A DNA stretch of 64,000 nt from Xenophilus aerolatus (GTDB lineage Bacteria; Pseudomonadota; Gammaproteobacteria; Burkholderiales; Burkholderiaceae_C): positions 682,001 to 746,000 of the forward strand of contig QAIB01000001.1 in NCBI GenBank assembly GCA_030418545.1, read 5' to 3'. The position numbers and the translations under genes are program-made. This document shows, piece by piece, positions 46,245-57,108 of the stretch (the stretch's first letter is position 1; each line of letters begins with the position of its first letter). Under the pieces are notes generated by a model. It ran no database searches and was not told where the DNA came from. It saw only the letters and a list, made by a program, of their open reading frames with translations.

Positions 46245-46892
46245 TCAGGCCGCGGCCTCGAGCCCGTTGCGGAAGTGCGCTTGCATGCGCGCCATGGCCG
46301 CCGCCGGGTCGCGCGCCTCGATCGCTGCCATCACGGCGCGGTGCTCGGCCAGCGATTCCGCGATGCGCCCGGCCTTGAGCAGCGAGTTGTGGCGGTTGAG
46401 CTTCATCACCTTGCGCAGGTCGGCCACCATCTGGTCGCGCCAGCGGTTGTCGGCGATGGCCAGCACCCGCATGTGGAAGCGCTCGTTGATGGCGAAGAAG
46501 TGTTCCCGGTCGACGTGGCCGGGCTTGGCCGCGGCCTCCAGCTCGGCGTGCAGGGCCTTCAGCTCGGCGATCTGCGCGTCGCTCGCGCGCTCGGCCACCA
46601 CGGCGACGGCGTCGCTCTCGAGCAGCGCGAGCAGGTGGTACACATCGGCCAGGTCGCGCTCCGACACCTCGGTCACGTAGGCGCCGCGGCGCACCTTCAT
46701 CGTGACAAGCCCTTCGGCCGCGAGCACCTTCAGCGCTTCGCGCAGGGGCGTGCGGCTGATCCCGAATTCCTCGGCGATCTTCAGTTCGTCGATCCAGCTT
46801 CCCGGCTCCAGCTCGCGGCGGAAGATGCGCTGGCGCAGCAGCTCGGCCACCTCTTCGTAGAGGGCGCGCGGGGTGAGCGTGACGGCAGACAT
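46245..46892 (-). CDS. GntR-family regulator, FCD subfamily
   Basis: 215 residues. An N-terminal winged helix (ALYEEVAELLRQRIFRRELE, ISRTPLREALKVLAAEGLV) and a C-terminal all-helical FCD ligand domain with the His metal ligands in FAINERFHMRVLAIADN and AEHRAVMAAIE. Divergent from the methylmalonyl-CoA mutase gene, so the probable regulator of the propionate cluster, responding to an organic acid or acyl-CoA. Confidence 0.92.
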   Translation of the reverse strand: MSAVTLTPRALYEEVAELLRQRIFRRELEPGSWIDELKIAEEFGISRTPLREALKVLAAEGLVTMKVRRGAYVTEVSERDLADVYHLLALLESDAVAVVAERASDAQIAELKALHAELEAAAKPGHVDREHFFAINERFHMRVLAIADNRWRDQMVADLRKVMKLNRHNSLLKAGRIAESLAEHRAVMAAIEARDPAAAMARMQAHFRNGLEAAA

Positions 46893-46996
46893 GGCCGCGA
46901 CTGTATCGCAGAAACCGGGTTTGAATTAATAATTACGGATGGGTTAGACTGCTCGGCGGCCCGACCTTCCAACACATTGCCACCGCACGCGCCGCC
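46893..46996. promoter_or_regulatory. Divergent gntR/mcm promoter region
   Basis: AT-rich core TTGAATTAATAATTACGG near 46920-46938. On the plus strand TTGAAT (46921) and TAGACT (46945) are spaced 18 bases, a plausible sigma-70 promoter for the mutase operon. The AATTAATAATTA stretch overlapping it would be a natural regulator-binding site. Confidence 0.45.
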
Positions 46997-49156
<2,160 letters not shown>

Positions 49157-49189
49157 CGTCCTCTTGATCAACAGAGGTCCGTTCCACCG

Positions 49190-49213
49190 TTCGGGCTGAG
49201 CTTGTCGAAGCCC
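49190..49213. repeat. REP-like intergenic repeat
   Basis: TTCGGGCTGAGCTTGTCGAA followed by GCCC, with GGGCT/AGCCC pairing. I recall this sequence as a dispersed REP-type element in several beta- and gammaproteobacteria. It lies in the 251-base mutase-meaB gap. The rest of the gap is an open frame (49202-49411) that overlaps meaB's ATG but begins inside this repeat; it is not annotated as a gene. Confidence 0.55.
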
Positions 49214-49407
49214 TTTTTCCAAAGTCGCTTGAAACCCTTCTTCGTCCACTTGCTGCGTTGTGCGGGCTGTTCCTGCTACGTGGAGCACGCCGACGACATC
49301 GTGGTGCGCACGCAGCACCACGGCGACGCCCCGAATCGATGCACCTTGGCACGCGTGCCGGTCGAGTTGCTGCAGATGGGTGGTGGTCGGCCGATGGGAG
49401 AGGCCCC

Positions 49408-50496
49408 ATGAGCGCATCGCCGGCCAGCCACCTCGACGGCATCCTGCGCGCCGCCACGCCCATGGCCCAGCGCCGTGCCATCGCCAAGACCATCACCCTG
49501 CTCGAATCCACCCGCGCCGACCACCGCGCGCAGGCCGACGAGCTGCTCACGGCCTTGCTGCCACATACAGGCCACAGCTTCCGCCTCGGCATCTCCGGCG
49601 TGCCCGGCGTGGGCAAGTCCACCTTCATCGAGGCGCTGGGCCTGCACCTCATCTCCGCGGGCCACCGCGTGGCGGTACTCACCATCGACCCGTCCTCCAC
49701 CGTCTCGGGCGGCTCGATCCTGGGCGACAAGACGCGCATGGAGAAGCTTTCGGTGCACGAGAGCGCCTACATCCGCCCCAGCCCCTCGTCGGGCACGCTG
49801 GGCGGCGTGGCCGAGAAGACGCGCGAGGCGATGCTGGTGTGCGAGGCCGCGGGCTACGACGTCGTGATCGTCGAGACCGTGGGCGTGGGCCAGTCCGAGA
49901 CGGCCGTGGCCGGCATGACCGACATGTTCGTGCTGCTGCAACTGCCCAACGCCGGCGACGACCTGCAGGCGATCAAGAAGGGCGTGATGGAGCTCGCCGA
50001 CCTGGTGGTCATCAACAAGGCCGACCTCGACCAGGCCGCCGCCACGCGGGCGCAGGCGCAGATTACCTCGGCGCTGCGCCTCTTCGGGCACCAGGGCAAT
50101 CCGGACCATGCCCATGCGATGCACGATGCGCACGCGGGCACAGAAGTGCGCTTCTGGCTGCCGAAGGTGATGCAGCTGAGCGCGCTCACCGGCGCCGGTG
50201 TCGACCGCTTCTGGGCCGCGGTGAGCGAGTTCCGCGCAGTGCAGACCGCCAACGGCCGCCTGGCCGCGCGCCGCGAGAAGCAGGCGCTGGCCTGGATGTG
50301 GGAGCGCATCGAGGCCGGCCTGCGCCAGGCCTTCCGCCAGCACCCGGGCGTGCGCGAGCAGTTGCCGCGCCTGACCGACGAGGTGCGAAGCGGACGTCTC
50401 CCAGCCTCCACCGCAGCGCGCCAGCTCCTGGAAACCTCGAGGCAAACCGTGCCGCAGCGCCCGCCGGACGGGCGCGGGCAGCTCTCGAATTCATAG
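49408..50496 (+). CDS. meaB: MeaB/ArgK GTPase, methylmalonyl-CoA mutase chaperone
   Basis: 362 residues. G1 [15 protein letters not shown], switch region [14 protein letters not shown]3 [14 protein letters not shown]4 VVINKADLD. Protects and reloads the cobalamin mutase encoded just upstream. ATG 49408 follows GGGAGAGG. The last residues come from a palindromic repeat that supplies the TAG stop. Confidence 0.95.
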   Translation: MSASPASHLDGILRAATPMAQRRAIAKTITLLESTRADHRAQADELLTALLPHTGHSFRLGISGVPGVGKSTFIEALGLHLISAGHRVAVLTIDPSSTVSGGSILGDKTRMEKLSVHESAYIRPSPSSGTLGGVAEKTREAMLVCEAAGYDVVIVETVGVGQSETAVAGMTDMFVLLQLPNAGDDLQAIKKGVMELADLVVINKADLDQAAATRAQAQITSALRLFGHQGNPDHAHAMHDAHAGTEVRFWLPKVMQLSALTGAGVDRFWAAVSEFRAVQTANGRLAARREKQALAWMWERIEAGLRQAFRQHPGVREQLPRLTDEVRSGRLPASTAARQLLETSRQTVPQRPPDGRGQLSNS

Positions 50497-50497
50497 C
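50481..50497. repeat. Degenerate palindromic repeat at the meaB stop
   Basis: GCTCTCGAATTCATAGC: one arm degraded. The CATAGC arm contains meaB's TAG stop, so an insertion of this element seems to have defined the C-terminus (LSNS). Confidence 0.5.
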
Positions 50498-50540
50498 AAA
50501 CAGCCCTCACGAGCAAGAACCCCAACCGAGTCGAAGCACC

Positions 50541-52085
50541 ATGAAAGAAATCCTCGAAGACCTCGAACGCCGCCGCGAGCAGGCGCGCCAGGGTGGCGGC
50601 CAGAAGCGCATCGACGCGCAGCACAAGAAGGGCAAGCTCACGGCGCGCGAGCGCATCGAGCTGCTGCTGGACGACGACACCTTCGAGGAATGGGACATGT
50701 TCGTCGAGCACCGCTCGACCGACTTCGGCATGGCCGAGCAGAAGATCCCGGGCGACGGCGTGGTCACCGGCTACGGGATGATCAACGGCCGCCTGGTCTT
50801 CGTCTTCAGCCAGGACTTCACCGTCTTCGGCGGCGCGCTCAGCGAAGCGCATGCCGAGAAGATCTGCAAGGTGATGGACCAGGCCATGAAGGTCGGCGCG
50901 CCGGTCATCGGGCTGAACGACTCGGGCGGCGCGCGCATCCAGGAGGGCGTCGCGTCGCTGGGCGGGTATGCCGACGTGTTCCAGCGCAACGTGCTGGCCT
51001 CGGGCGTGGTGCCGCAGATCAGCATGATCATGGGCCCGTGTGCCGGCGGCGCGGTGTACTCGCCGGCCATGACCGACTTCATCTTCATGGTGAAGGACTC
51101 CAGCTACATGTTCGTCACCGGCCCCGAGGTGGTGAAGACCGTGACGCACGAGTCCGTCACGGCCGAGGAGCTGGGCGGCGCCATCACCCACACGACGCGC
51201 AGCGGCGTGGCCGACATGGCCTTCGAGAACGACGTCGAGGCGCTGATGATGCTGCGGCGCCTGTACAACTACCTGCCGCTCAACAACCGCGAGAAGCCGC
51301 CGGTGCGCCTGGGCAACGACGGCAAGGGCGACCCGGCCGACCGGGCCGACCCCTCGCTCGACACCCTGGTGCCCGACAACCCGAACAAGCCCTACGACAT
51401 GAAGGAGCTGATCGTGAAGGTGGTCGACGACGGCGACTTCTTCGAGCTGCAGCCCGACTACGCGAAGAACATCGTCATCGGCTTCGCCCGCATGGAAGGG
51501 CAGACCGTGGGCATCGTCGCCAACCAGCCGCTGGTGCTGGCAGGCTGCCTGGACATCAAGTCGAGCATCAAGGCGGCGCGTTTCGTGCGCTTCTGCGATG
51601 CCTTCAACATCCCGGTCGTCACTTTCGTCGACGTGCCCGGCTTCATGCCCGGCACGAGCCAGGAGTACGGCGGCATCATCAAGCACGGTGCCAAGCTGCT
51701 GTACGCCTACGCCGAATGCACCGTGCCCAAGATCACCGTCATCACGCGCAAGGCCTACGGCGGCGCCTACGACGTGATGGCCAGCAAGCACCTGCGCGGC
51801 GACGTCAACCTGGCCTGGCCGCGCGCCGAGATCGCGGTGATGGGCGCCAAGGGCGCGGTGGAGATCATCTTCCGCGAGGACAAGAACGACCCCGAGAAGC
51901 TCGCCGCCCGCGAGGCCGAGTACAAGGCCCGTTTCGCCAACCCCTTCGTGGCGGGTGCGCGCGGCTACATCGACGACGTCATCCTGCCGAGCGAGACGCG
52001 CAAGCGCATCTGCCGCAGCCTGGTGATGCTGCGCGAGAAGAAGCTCGAGAACCCGTGGCGCAAGCACGGGAACATTCCCCTCTAA
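50541..52085 (+). CDS. pccB: Propionyl-CoA carboxylase beta subunit
   Basis: Carboxyltransferase subunit: transfers CO2 from biotin to propionyl-CoA. 514 residues, two crotonase-fold halves. [20 protein letters not shown] and [16 protein letters not shown] form the acyl-CoA site; [20 protein letters not shown] and [19 protein letters not shown] the biotin side. Starts 44 bases after meaB. Acetyl/propionyl specificity cannot be told from sequence alone; context says propionyl. Confidence 0.94.
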   Translation: MKEILEDLERRREQARQGGGQKRIDAQHKKGKLTARERIELLLDDDTFEEWDMFVEHRSTDFGMAEQKIPGDGVVTGYGMINGRLVFVFSQDFTVFGGALSEAHAEKICKVMDQAMKVGAPVIGLNDSGGARIQEGVASLGGYADVFQRNVLASGVVPQISMIMGPCAGGAVYSPAMTDFIFMVKDSSYMFVTGPEVVKTVTHESVTAEELGGAITHTTRSGVADMAFENDVEALMMLRRLYNYLPLNNREKPPVRLGNDGKGDPADRADPSLDTLVPDNPNKPYDMKELIVKVVDDGDFFELQPDYAKNIVIGFARMEGQTVGIVANQPLVLAGCLDIKSSIKAARFVRFCDAFNIPVVTFVDVPGFMPGTSQEYGGIIKHGAKLLYAYAECTVPKITVITRKAYGGAYDVMASKHLRGDVNLAWPRAEIAVMGAKGAVEIIFREDKNDPEKLAAREAEYKARFANPFVAGARGYIDDVILPSETRKRICRSLVMLREKKLENPWRKHGNIPL

Positions 52086-52111
52086 GCCTCTTGGCGACAA
52101 GGAGCACCACC

Positions 52112-52729
52112 ATGTCCCTCAGTCTCTGCTACCACCCGTACTCGCGTGCCGCGGGCACGCTCTGGGCACTGGAAGAAGCCGGTGTCGACTACGACCTCAA
52201 GGTGATCGACATCATGAAGGGCGCGCAGAAGGGCCCCGAGCTGATCGCCAAGAACCCGATGGGCAAGCTGCCCACGCTGGTGGACGGCGACATCGTTGTC
52301 ACCGAGGCGGCCGCGATCGCGCTCTACCTGGCCGACCGCTACGCGCCCGCGTTGGCGCCGGCGCAAGGCGATCCGCAGCGCGGCACCTATCTGCGCTGGT
52401 CTTTCTTCGCCCCGAGCGTCATCGAGCCCGCGGTCATGGCCAAGCACGCCGGCTGGGCCGTGAAGGACGTGTCGGCGGGCTGGGGCACCTTCGAAGCCAT
52501 GCTCGTGGCGGCCGAGAGTGCGATCGCAGGCAAGTCCTTCGTGCTGGGCGACACCTTCTCCATGGCCGATGTGGTGTTCGGCGGCACGCTGCGCTTCATG
52601 ATCGGCTTCAAGCAGATCGAGCCGACGCCCGTGTTCGAGGACTACGTCAAGCGGCTCGAAGCGCGACCCGCCTTGCAGCGCGCCGAAGCCAGGAACGCGG
52701 CCATGCGCAAGGAACTGGGGCTGCAGTGA
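52112..52729 (+). CDS. Glutathione S-transferase family protein
   Basis: 205 residues. An N-terminal thioredoxin-like domain (LSLCYHPYSRAAGTLWALEE) with the cis-Pro motif MGKLPTLVDG and SNAIL-like TEAAAIALYLA; C-terminal helical domain VLGDTFSMADVVFGGTLRF. AAGGAG site. Its presence between the two carboxylase genes is unusual; a link to propionate metabolism is not obvious and it may be a passenger. Confidence 0.9.
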   Translation: MSLSLCYHPYSRAAGTLWALEEAGVDYDLKVIDIMKGAQKGPELIAKNPMGKLPTLVDGDIVVTEAAAIALYLADRYAPALAPAQGDPQRGTYLRWSFFAPSVIEPAVMAKHAGWAVKDVSAGWGTFEAMLVAAESAIAGKSFVLGDTFSMADVVFGGTLRFMIGFKQIEPTPVFEDYVKRLEARPALQRAEARNAAMRKELGLQ

Positions 52730-52766
52730 GCAGCGCCGGTCGAAGACACCAGACATCGGAGCAACC

Positions 52767-52892
52767 GTGTTCAAGAAAATCCTGATCGCCAACCGCGGTG
52801 ACCAGCCGCGCAGCGGCGAAGCGACGAAGTCAAATTGCATGGCACGCGCAGCGGGCCGAGGCGATTTCCCCGCGGAGACGACCCATGTTTAA
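52767..52892 (+). pseudogene. Duplicated 5' fragment of a biotin carboxylase gene
   Basis: GTG 52767, preceded by CGGAGCAACC, reads [10 protein letters not shown], the same first residues as pccA, then diverges (DQPRSGEATK) and stops at 52890, overlapping the real pccA start out of frame. The DNA match to 52886-52916 is 28 of 31 bases with only synonymous differences. A remnant of a duplication or recombination; it could also act as a coupled leader peptide. Confidence 0.6.
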
Positions 52893-54951
52893 GAAGATCC
52901 TTATCGCCAACCGCGGAGAAATCGCCTGCCGCGTCATCAAGACCGCCCGCAAGATGGGCATCGCCACGGTGGCCGTGTATTCGGACGCCGACAAGGACGC
53001 TCGTCATGTCGAGCTGGCCGACGAGGCCGTGCACATCGGCGCGGCGCCCTCCCGCGAGTCCTACCTGCAGGCCGACCGCATCATCGAAGCCTGCAAGAAG
53101 ACGGGCGCCGAGGCGGTGCACCCGGGCTATGGCTTCCTGTCGGAGAACGAGGCCTTCGCCAGGCGCGTGGAAGAGGAGGGCATCGCCTTCATCGGCCCCA
53201 AGCACTACTCGATCGCGGCGATGGGCGACAAGATCGCCTCCAAGAAGCTCGCCAACGAGGCCAAGGTCAACACCATCCCGGGCTGGAACGATGCCATCGA
53301 GTCGGCCGAGCGCGCGGTGCAGATCGCGAAGGACATCGGCTACCCGGTGATGATCAAGGCCAGTGCCGGCGGCGGCGGCAAGGGCCTGCGCGTGGCCTAC
53401 AACGACAAGGAGGCGCTCGAAGGCTTCACCGCCTGCCAGAACGAGGCGCGCAACTCCTTCGGCGACGACCGCATCTTCATCGAGAAGTTCGTGCAGGAGC
53501 CGCGCCACATCGAGATCCAGGTGCTGGGCGACGCGCACGGCAACGTGATCTACCTCAACGAGCGCGAATGCTCCATCCAGCGCCGCCACCAGAAGGTGAT
53601 CGAGGAAGCGCCATCGCCCTTCATCAGCGAGGCCACGCGCAAGGCCATGGGCGAGCAGGCCGTGGCGCTGGCCAAGGCGGTGAAGTACCAGTCGGCCGGC
53701 ACGGTGGAGTTCGTGGTCGGCAAGGACCAGGACTTCTACTTCCTGGAGATGAACACGCGGCTGCAGGTCGAGCACCCGGTCACCGAGTGCATCACGGGGC
53801 TCGATCTGGTCGAGCTGATGATCCGCGTGGCGGCGGGCGAGAAGCTGCCGCTCACGCAGGCCGACGTGAAGCGCGACGGCTGGGCCATCGAGTGCCGCAT
53901 CAACGCCGAGGACCCGTTCCGCAACTTCCTGCCGTCCACCGGCCGGCTGGTGAAGTTCCAGCCGCCGGTCGAGTCGCTCAGCGCCTCGCAGCCCAACGCT
54001 GCCGACGACTACGGCGTGCGCGTGGACACCGGCGTCTACGAGGGCGGCGAGATCCCGATGTACTACGACTCGATGATCGCCAAGCTGATCGTGCACGGGC
54101 GCGACCGGCCGCACGCCATCGCGCTGATGCGCGAGGCGCTCAACGGCTTCGTCATTCGCGGCATCCACAGCAACATCCCCTTCCAGGCGGCACTGCTGGC
54201 GCACCCGAAGTTCGTCTCGGGCGACTTCAACACCGGCTTCATCGCCGAGCACTACGGCCACGGCTTCCGCGCGGAAGACGTGCCGCACGGCGACCCGGAC
54301 TTCCTCGTCGCGCTGGCGGCGTACGTGCATCGCCGCTACCGCGCGCGGGCCTCGGGCATCAGCGGGCAGCTCGAGGGGCATGGCGTGAAGGTGCGCGAGC
54401 AATTCGTCGTCGTCACGCTGGCGGCCAATGGCCAGCATGTGCACACGCCGGTCTCGGTCACCGATTTCCAGGGGAAAACAGGCTCCAGCGCCGTCACTGT
54501 GGGCGCGAACAGCTATCGAATCGACAGCATGTCGCCGCTCGGCAGCATCCGGTTCGAGGGCCGCGTGGACAAGGGGCAGGGCAGTGTGCCCTTCACCGCC
54601 CAGGTGGAGCGCGGCGCCGGCAAGAACCCGCTCGCGCTGCGCGTGCAGCACAACGGCACGCAGATCGAGGCGATGGTGCTCTCGCCCCTCGGCGCGCGGC
54701 TGCTGGGCCTCATGCCCTACAAGGCACCGCCGGACCTGAGCAAGTTCCTCATGTCGCCCATGCCCGGCCTGCTGGTCGATGTGGCGGTCAAGGAAGGCCA
54801 GCAGGTGCAGGCCGGCGAGAAGCTGGCCGTGATCGAGGCGATGAAGATGGAGAACGTGCTCTTCGCGGCGCAAGATGGCGTGGTGGGCAAGATCTCGGCC
54901 GCCAAGGGCGAATCGCTGGCCGTGGACCAGGTGATCCTGGAGTTCGTGTGA
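52885..54951 (+). CDS. pccA: Propionyl-CoA carboxylase alpha subunit (biotin carboxylase plus BCCP)
   Basis: 688 residues. ATP-grasp biotin carboxylase domain ([48 protein letters not shown]), a BT-type linker domain (about 480-600) and a C-terminal biotin carrier domain with the biotinyl Lys654 in IEAMKMENV. Partner of PccB; its stop overlaps the bioB start (TGATG), tying carboxylase synthesis to biotin synthesis. Confidence 0.96.
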   Translation: MFKKILIANRGEIACRVIKTARKMGIATVAVYSDADKDARHVELADEAVHIGAAPSRESYLQADRIIEACKKTGAEAVHPGYGFLSENEAFARRVEEEGIAFIGPKHYSIAAMGDKIASKKLANEAKVNTIPGWNDAIESAERAVQIAKDIGYPVMIKASAGGGGKGLRVAYNDKEALEGFTACQNEARNSFGDDRIFIEKFVQEPRHIEIQVLGDAHGNVIYLNERECSIQRRHQKVIEEAPSPFISEATRKAMGEQAVALAKAVKYQSAGTVEFVVGKDQDFYFLEMNTRLQVEHPVTECITGLDLVELMIRVAAGEKLPLTQADVKRDGWAIECRINAEDPFRNFLPSTGRLVKFQPPVESLSASQPNAADDYGVRVDTGVYEGGEIPMYYDSMIAKLIVHGRDRPHAIALMREALNGFVIRGIHSNIPFQAALLAHPKFVSGDFNTGFIAEHYGHGFRAEDVPHGDPDFLVALAAYVHRRYRARASGISGQLEGHGVKVREQFVVVTLAANGQHVHTPVSVTDFQGKTGSSAVTVGANSYRIDSMSPLGSIRFEGRVDKGQGSVPFTAQVERGAGKNPLALRVQHNGTQIEAMVLSPLGARLLGLMPYKAPPDLSKFLMSPMPGLLVDVAVKEGQQVQAGEKLAVIEAMKMENVLFAAQDGVVGKISAAKGESLAVDQVILEFV

Positions 54952-55973
54952 TGGGTGCGAACGATCTGGCCACCGTCACGCTGCACCGGAGAGCCGCGCC
55001 GTCGGCCGAGCCTGTGCGCTGGTCGGTCGAGGCGGTGCAGGCGCTGCTCGACCTGCCGTTCGACGAACTGCTGTTCCAGGCGCAGACGGTGCACCGGGCC
55101 CACTGGCCGGCGCGCGATATCGAGCTGGCCACGCTGCTGTCGGTCAAGACCGGCGGCTGCCCGGAGAATTGCGGCTACTGTCCGCAGTCGGCCGAGTTCG
55201 ACACCGGCGTGCAGGCGCAGAAGCTGATGAGCGTGGAGGAGGTCACGCGCGCCGCGCAGGCTGCCAAGGACGCCGGTGCCACGCGCTTCTGCATGGGCGC
55301 CGCCTGGCGCGCGCCCAAGGACCGGGACATCGAGAAGGTGGCCGAGCTGATCGGCGCGGTGAAGGGGCTGGGCCTGCAGTCCTGCGCCACGCTGGGCATG
55401 CTCGAGGCGCACCAGGCGCAGGCCTTGCGTGCCGCCGGCCTGGACTACTACAACCACAACCTCGACACCGCGCCCGAGTACTACGGCGACATCGTCGACA
55501 CCCGCAGCTACCAGGACCGCCTCGACACGCTCGCCCACGTGCGTGCCGCGGGCATCAGCGTGTGCTGCGGCGGCATCGTCGGCATGGGCGAGGCACCGGT
55601 GCACCGCGCGGGCCTGATCGCGCAGATCGCCAACCTCGACCCGTACCCGGAGTCGGTGCCCATCAACAGCCTGGTGCGCGTGCCCGGCACGCCGCTGGCC
55701 GACGCGCCGCCCATCGATCCGCTGGATTTCGTGCGCGTCATTGCCGTGGCGCGCATCACCATGCCGACGGCGCGCGTGCGCCTGTCGGCGGGACGCCAGC
55801 AGCTCGGCGAGGCGGTGCAGGCGCTGTGCTTCCTGGCCGGCGCCAATTCCATCTTCTACGGCGACAAGCTGCTCGTCACCGGCAACCCCGACGTGGAGGC
55901 CGACCGCGCGCTGCTGCACAAGCTGGGCTACGCGACGCGTGCGGTCCAGGTCCAGGCAGGAGAGCACCCATGA
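54951..55973 (+). CDS. bioB: Biotin synthase
   Basis: Radical SAM enzyme inserting sulfur into dethiobiotin. 340 residues. The [4Fe-4S] cluster is bound by Cys70, Cys74 and Cys77 ([13 protein letters not shown]); [17 protein letters not shown] and GGIVGMGE line the SAM site; the [2Fe-2S] Cys/Arg residues lie in [26 protein letters not shown] and RVRLSAGRQ. The other bio genes are not here; coupling to pccA suggests biotin supply for the carboxylase. Confidence 0.97.
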   Translation: MGANDLATVTLHRRAAPSAEPVRWSVEAVQALLDLPFDELLFQAQTVHRAHWPARDIELATLLSVKTGGCPENCGYCPQSAEFDTGVQAQKLMSVEEVTRAAQAAKDAGATRFCMGAAWRAPKDRDIEKVAELIGAVKGLGLQSCATLGMLEAHQAQALRAAGLDYYNHNLDTAPEYYGDIVDTRSYQDRLDTLAHVRAAGISVCCGGIVGMGEAPVHRAGLIAQIANLDPYPESVPINSLVRVPGTPLADAPPIDPLDFVRVIAVARITMPTARVRLSAGRQQLGEAVQALCFLAGANSIFYGDKLLVTGNPDVEADRALLHKLGYATRAVQVQAGEHP

Positions 55974-56458
55974 GCGTACCGAACCGGCCCTTCAAAGTCC
56001 TGGGCGTCCAGCAGATCGCCATCGGCGGCCCCGACAAGCTGCGCCTGCAGAAGCTGTGGGTCGACATGCTGGGCCTCTCGGTGACCGGCACCTTCCGCAG
56101 CGAACGCGAGAACGTCGACGAGGACATCTGCGCCATCGGCGAGGGGCCCTTCAAGGTCGAGGTCGACCTGATGCAGCCGCTCGACCCCGAGAAGAAACCC
56201 GCCGTGCACGCTACGCCGCTCAACCACATCGGGCTGTGGATCGACGACCTGCCGAAGGCGGTGGAATGGCTCACCGCACAAGGGGTGCGCTTCGCGCCGG
56301 GCGGCATCCGCCAGGGTGCGGCAGGCTTCGACATCTGCTTCCTGCACCCCAAGGCCAGCGACGAGTTCCCGATCGCGGGGGAGGGCGTGCTCGTCGAGCT
56401 GGTGCAGGCGCCGCCGGAGGTGGTGAAGGCCTTCGGGGCCCTGGCGGGGTCGCGTTGA
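55970..56458 (+). CDS. VOC-fold protein, probable methylmalonyl-CoA epimerase
   Basis: 162 residues, two vicinal-oxygen-chelate modules. [32 protein letters not shown] and a C-terminal [11 protein letters not shown]...[10 protein letters not shown] closely follow the methylmalonyl-CoA epimerase pattern, in which the last Glu is a metal ligand; the first ligand position is Gln rather than His. Epimerase would link PccAB, which makes (S)-methylmalonyl-CoA, to the mutase, which uses (R). ATGA overlap with bioB. A glyoxalase-type enzyme is the alternative. Confidence 0.8.
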   Translation: MSVPNRPFKVLGVQQIAIGGPDKLRLQKLWVDMLGLSVTGTFRSERENVDEDICAIGEGPFKVEVDLMQPLDPEKKPAVHATPLNHIGLWIDDLPKAVEWLTAQGVRFAPGGIRQGAAGFDICFLHPKASDEFPIAGEGVLVELVQAPPEVVKAFGALAGSR

Positions 56459-57069
56459 TCCGCGGCCTTCGGGCCGGGACCAGGCATTCACCGCGCGCCT
56501 TCGCCAACTGGCTCGTTCCCATCGCGCTCGCCGGGCTGATGCTGGCCCTGCAGGCGGGCGGCGAGACGGTGTACGACGCGCTGCGCTACGAACGCGCGGC
56601 CGTGCTCGGCGGACAGCCGTGGCGTCTGCTGACCGCGCACGTGGTGCATCTGGGCTGGGCGCACTGCCTGCTGAACGTCGCCGGTCTCGCGCTGTGCGCC
56701 GCGCTCGCCGCAGGCACCCGCAGCTGGCGCGCCTGGGCTGCCGCGCTCATCGTGCTGGCGCTCGGCGTGGGGCTTGCGCTGCTGGTGGCATCGCCGCAGG
56801 CCACGAACTACGCGGGCCTCTCGGGCGTGCTCTACGGGCTGTTCGTCTGGGTGCTGGCGCCACGTGCCTGGCGCGGCGATCGCGTGGCCTGGGTGGTCCT
56901 GGCTGCGGTCGTCGCACGCATCGGCTGGCAGATGGTCCACCCGCCCTCGGACGCGCAACGTGCGCTGATCGGTGGCGAGGTGCTGGTCGAAGCCCACCTG
57001 TACGGCGCGCTGTGCGCCGGGGTGCTTTGCCTTTGGCAGGGCATCTGGCCGCGATGGCGGCGAGGATGA
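56455..57069 (+). CDS. rrtA: Rhombosortase (GlyGly-CTERM-processing rhomboid protease)
   Basis: 204 residues with about six membrane helices. [35 protein letters not shown] with the catalytic Ser123 and [13 protein letters not shown] with His181 are rhombosortase signatures. The start is a TTG that overlaps the epimerase stop (TTGA); the first ATG falls inside helix 1. The convergent neighbour carries a matching GlyGly-CTERM tail, so they are a protease-substrate pair: cleavage at the Gly-Gly region followed by surface anchoring. Confidence 0.87.
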   Translation: MIRGLRAGTRHSPRAFANWLVPIALAGLMLALQAGGETVYDALRYERAAVLGGQPWRLLTAHVVHLGWAHCLLNVAGLALCAALAAGTRSWRAWAAALIVLALGVGLALLVASPQATNYAGLSGVLYGLFVWVLAPRAWRGDRVAWVVLAAVVARIGWQMVHPPSDAQRALIGGEVLVEAHLYGALCAGVLCLWQGIWPRWRRG

Positions 57070-57099
57070 GCCGCCGCCGGGTCTTGCCCCGGCGGCGGC
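57070..57099. terminator. Bidirectional terminator between rrtA and the xylanase
   Basis: GCCGCCGCCGGG, six-base loop, CCCGGCGGCGGC: a perfect 12-bp stem followed by TTCTTC on the plus strand. It separates two convergent genes 39 bases apart. Confidence 0.75.
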
Positions 57100-57108
57100 T
57101 TCTTCGCT

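Noticed and set aside
49202-49411. 69-codon frame overlapping meaB's ATG, considered as a gene
   Set aside because: It begins with TTG inside a REP-type repeat and has no ribosome binding site; kept only as an observation.
54512-54528. GCTATCGAATCGACAGC in pccA as a palindromic-repeat copy
   Set aside because: Only one arm matches and the usual flank is missing; the residues (SYRIDS) fit the protein, so chance resemblance is likelier.
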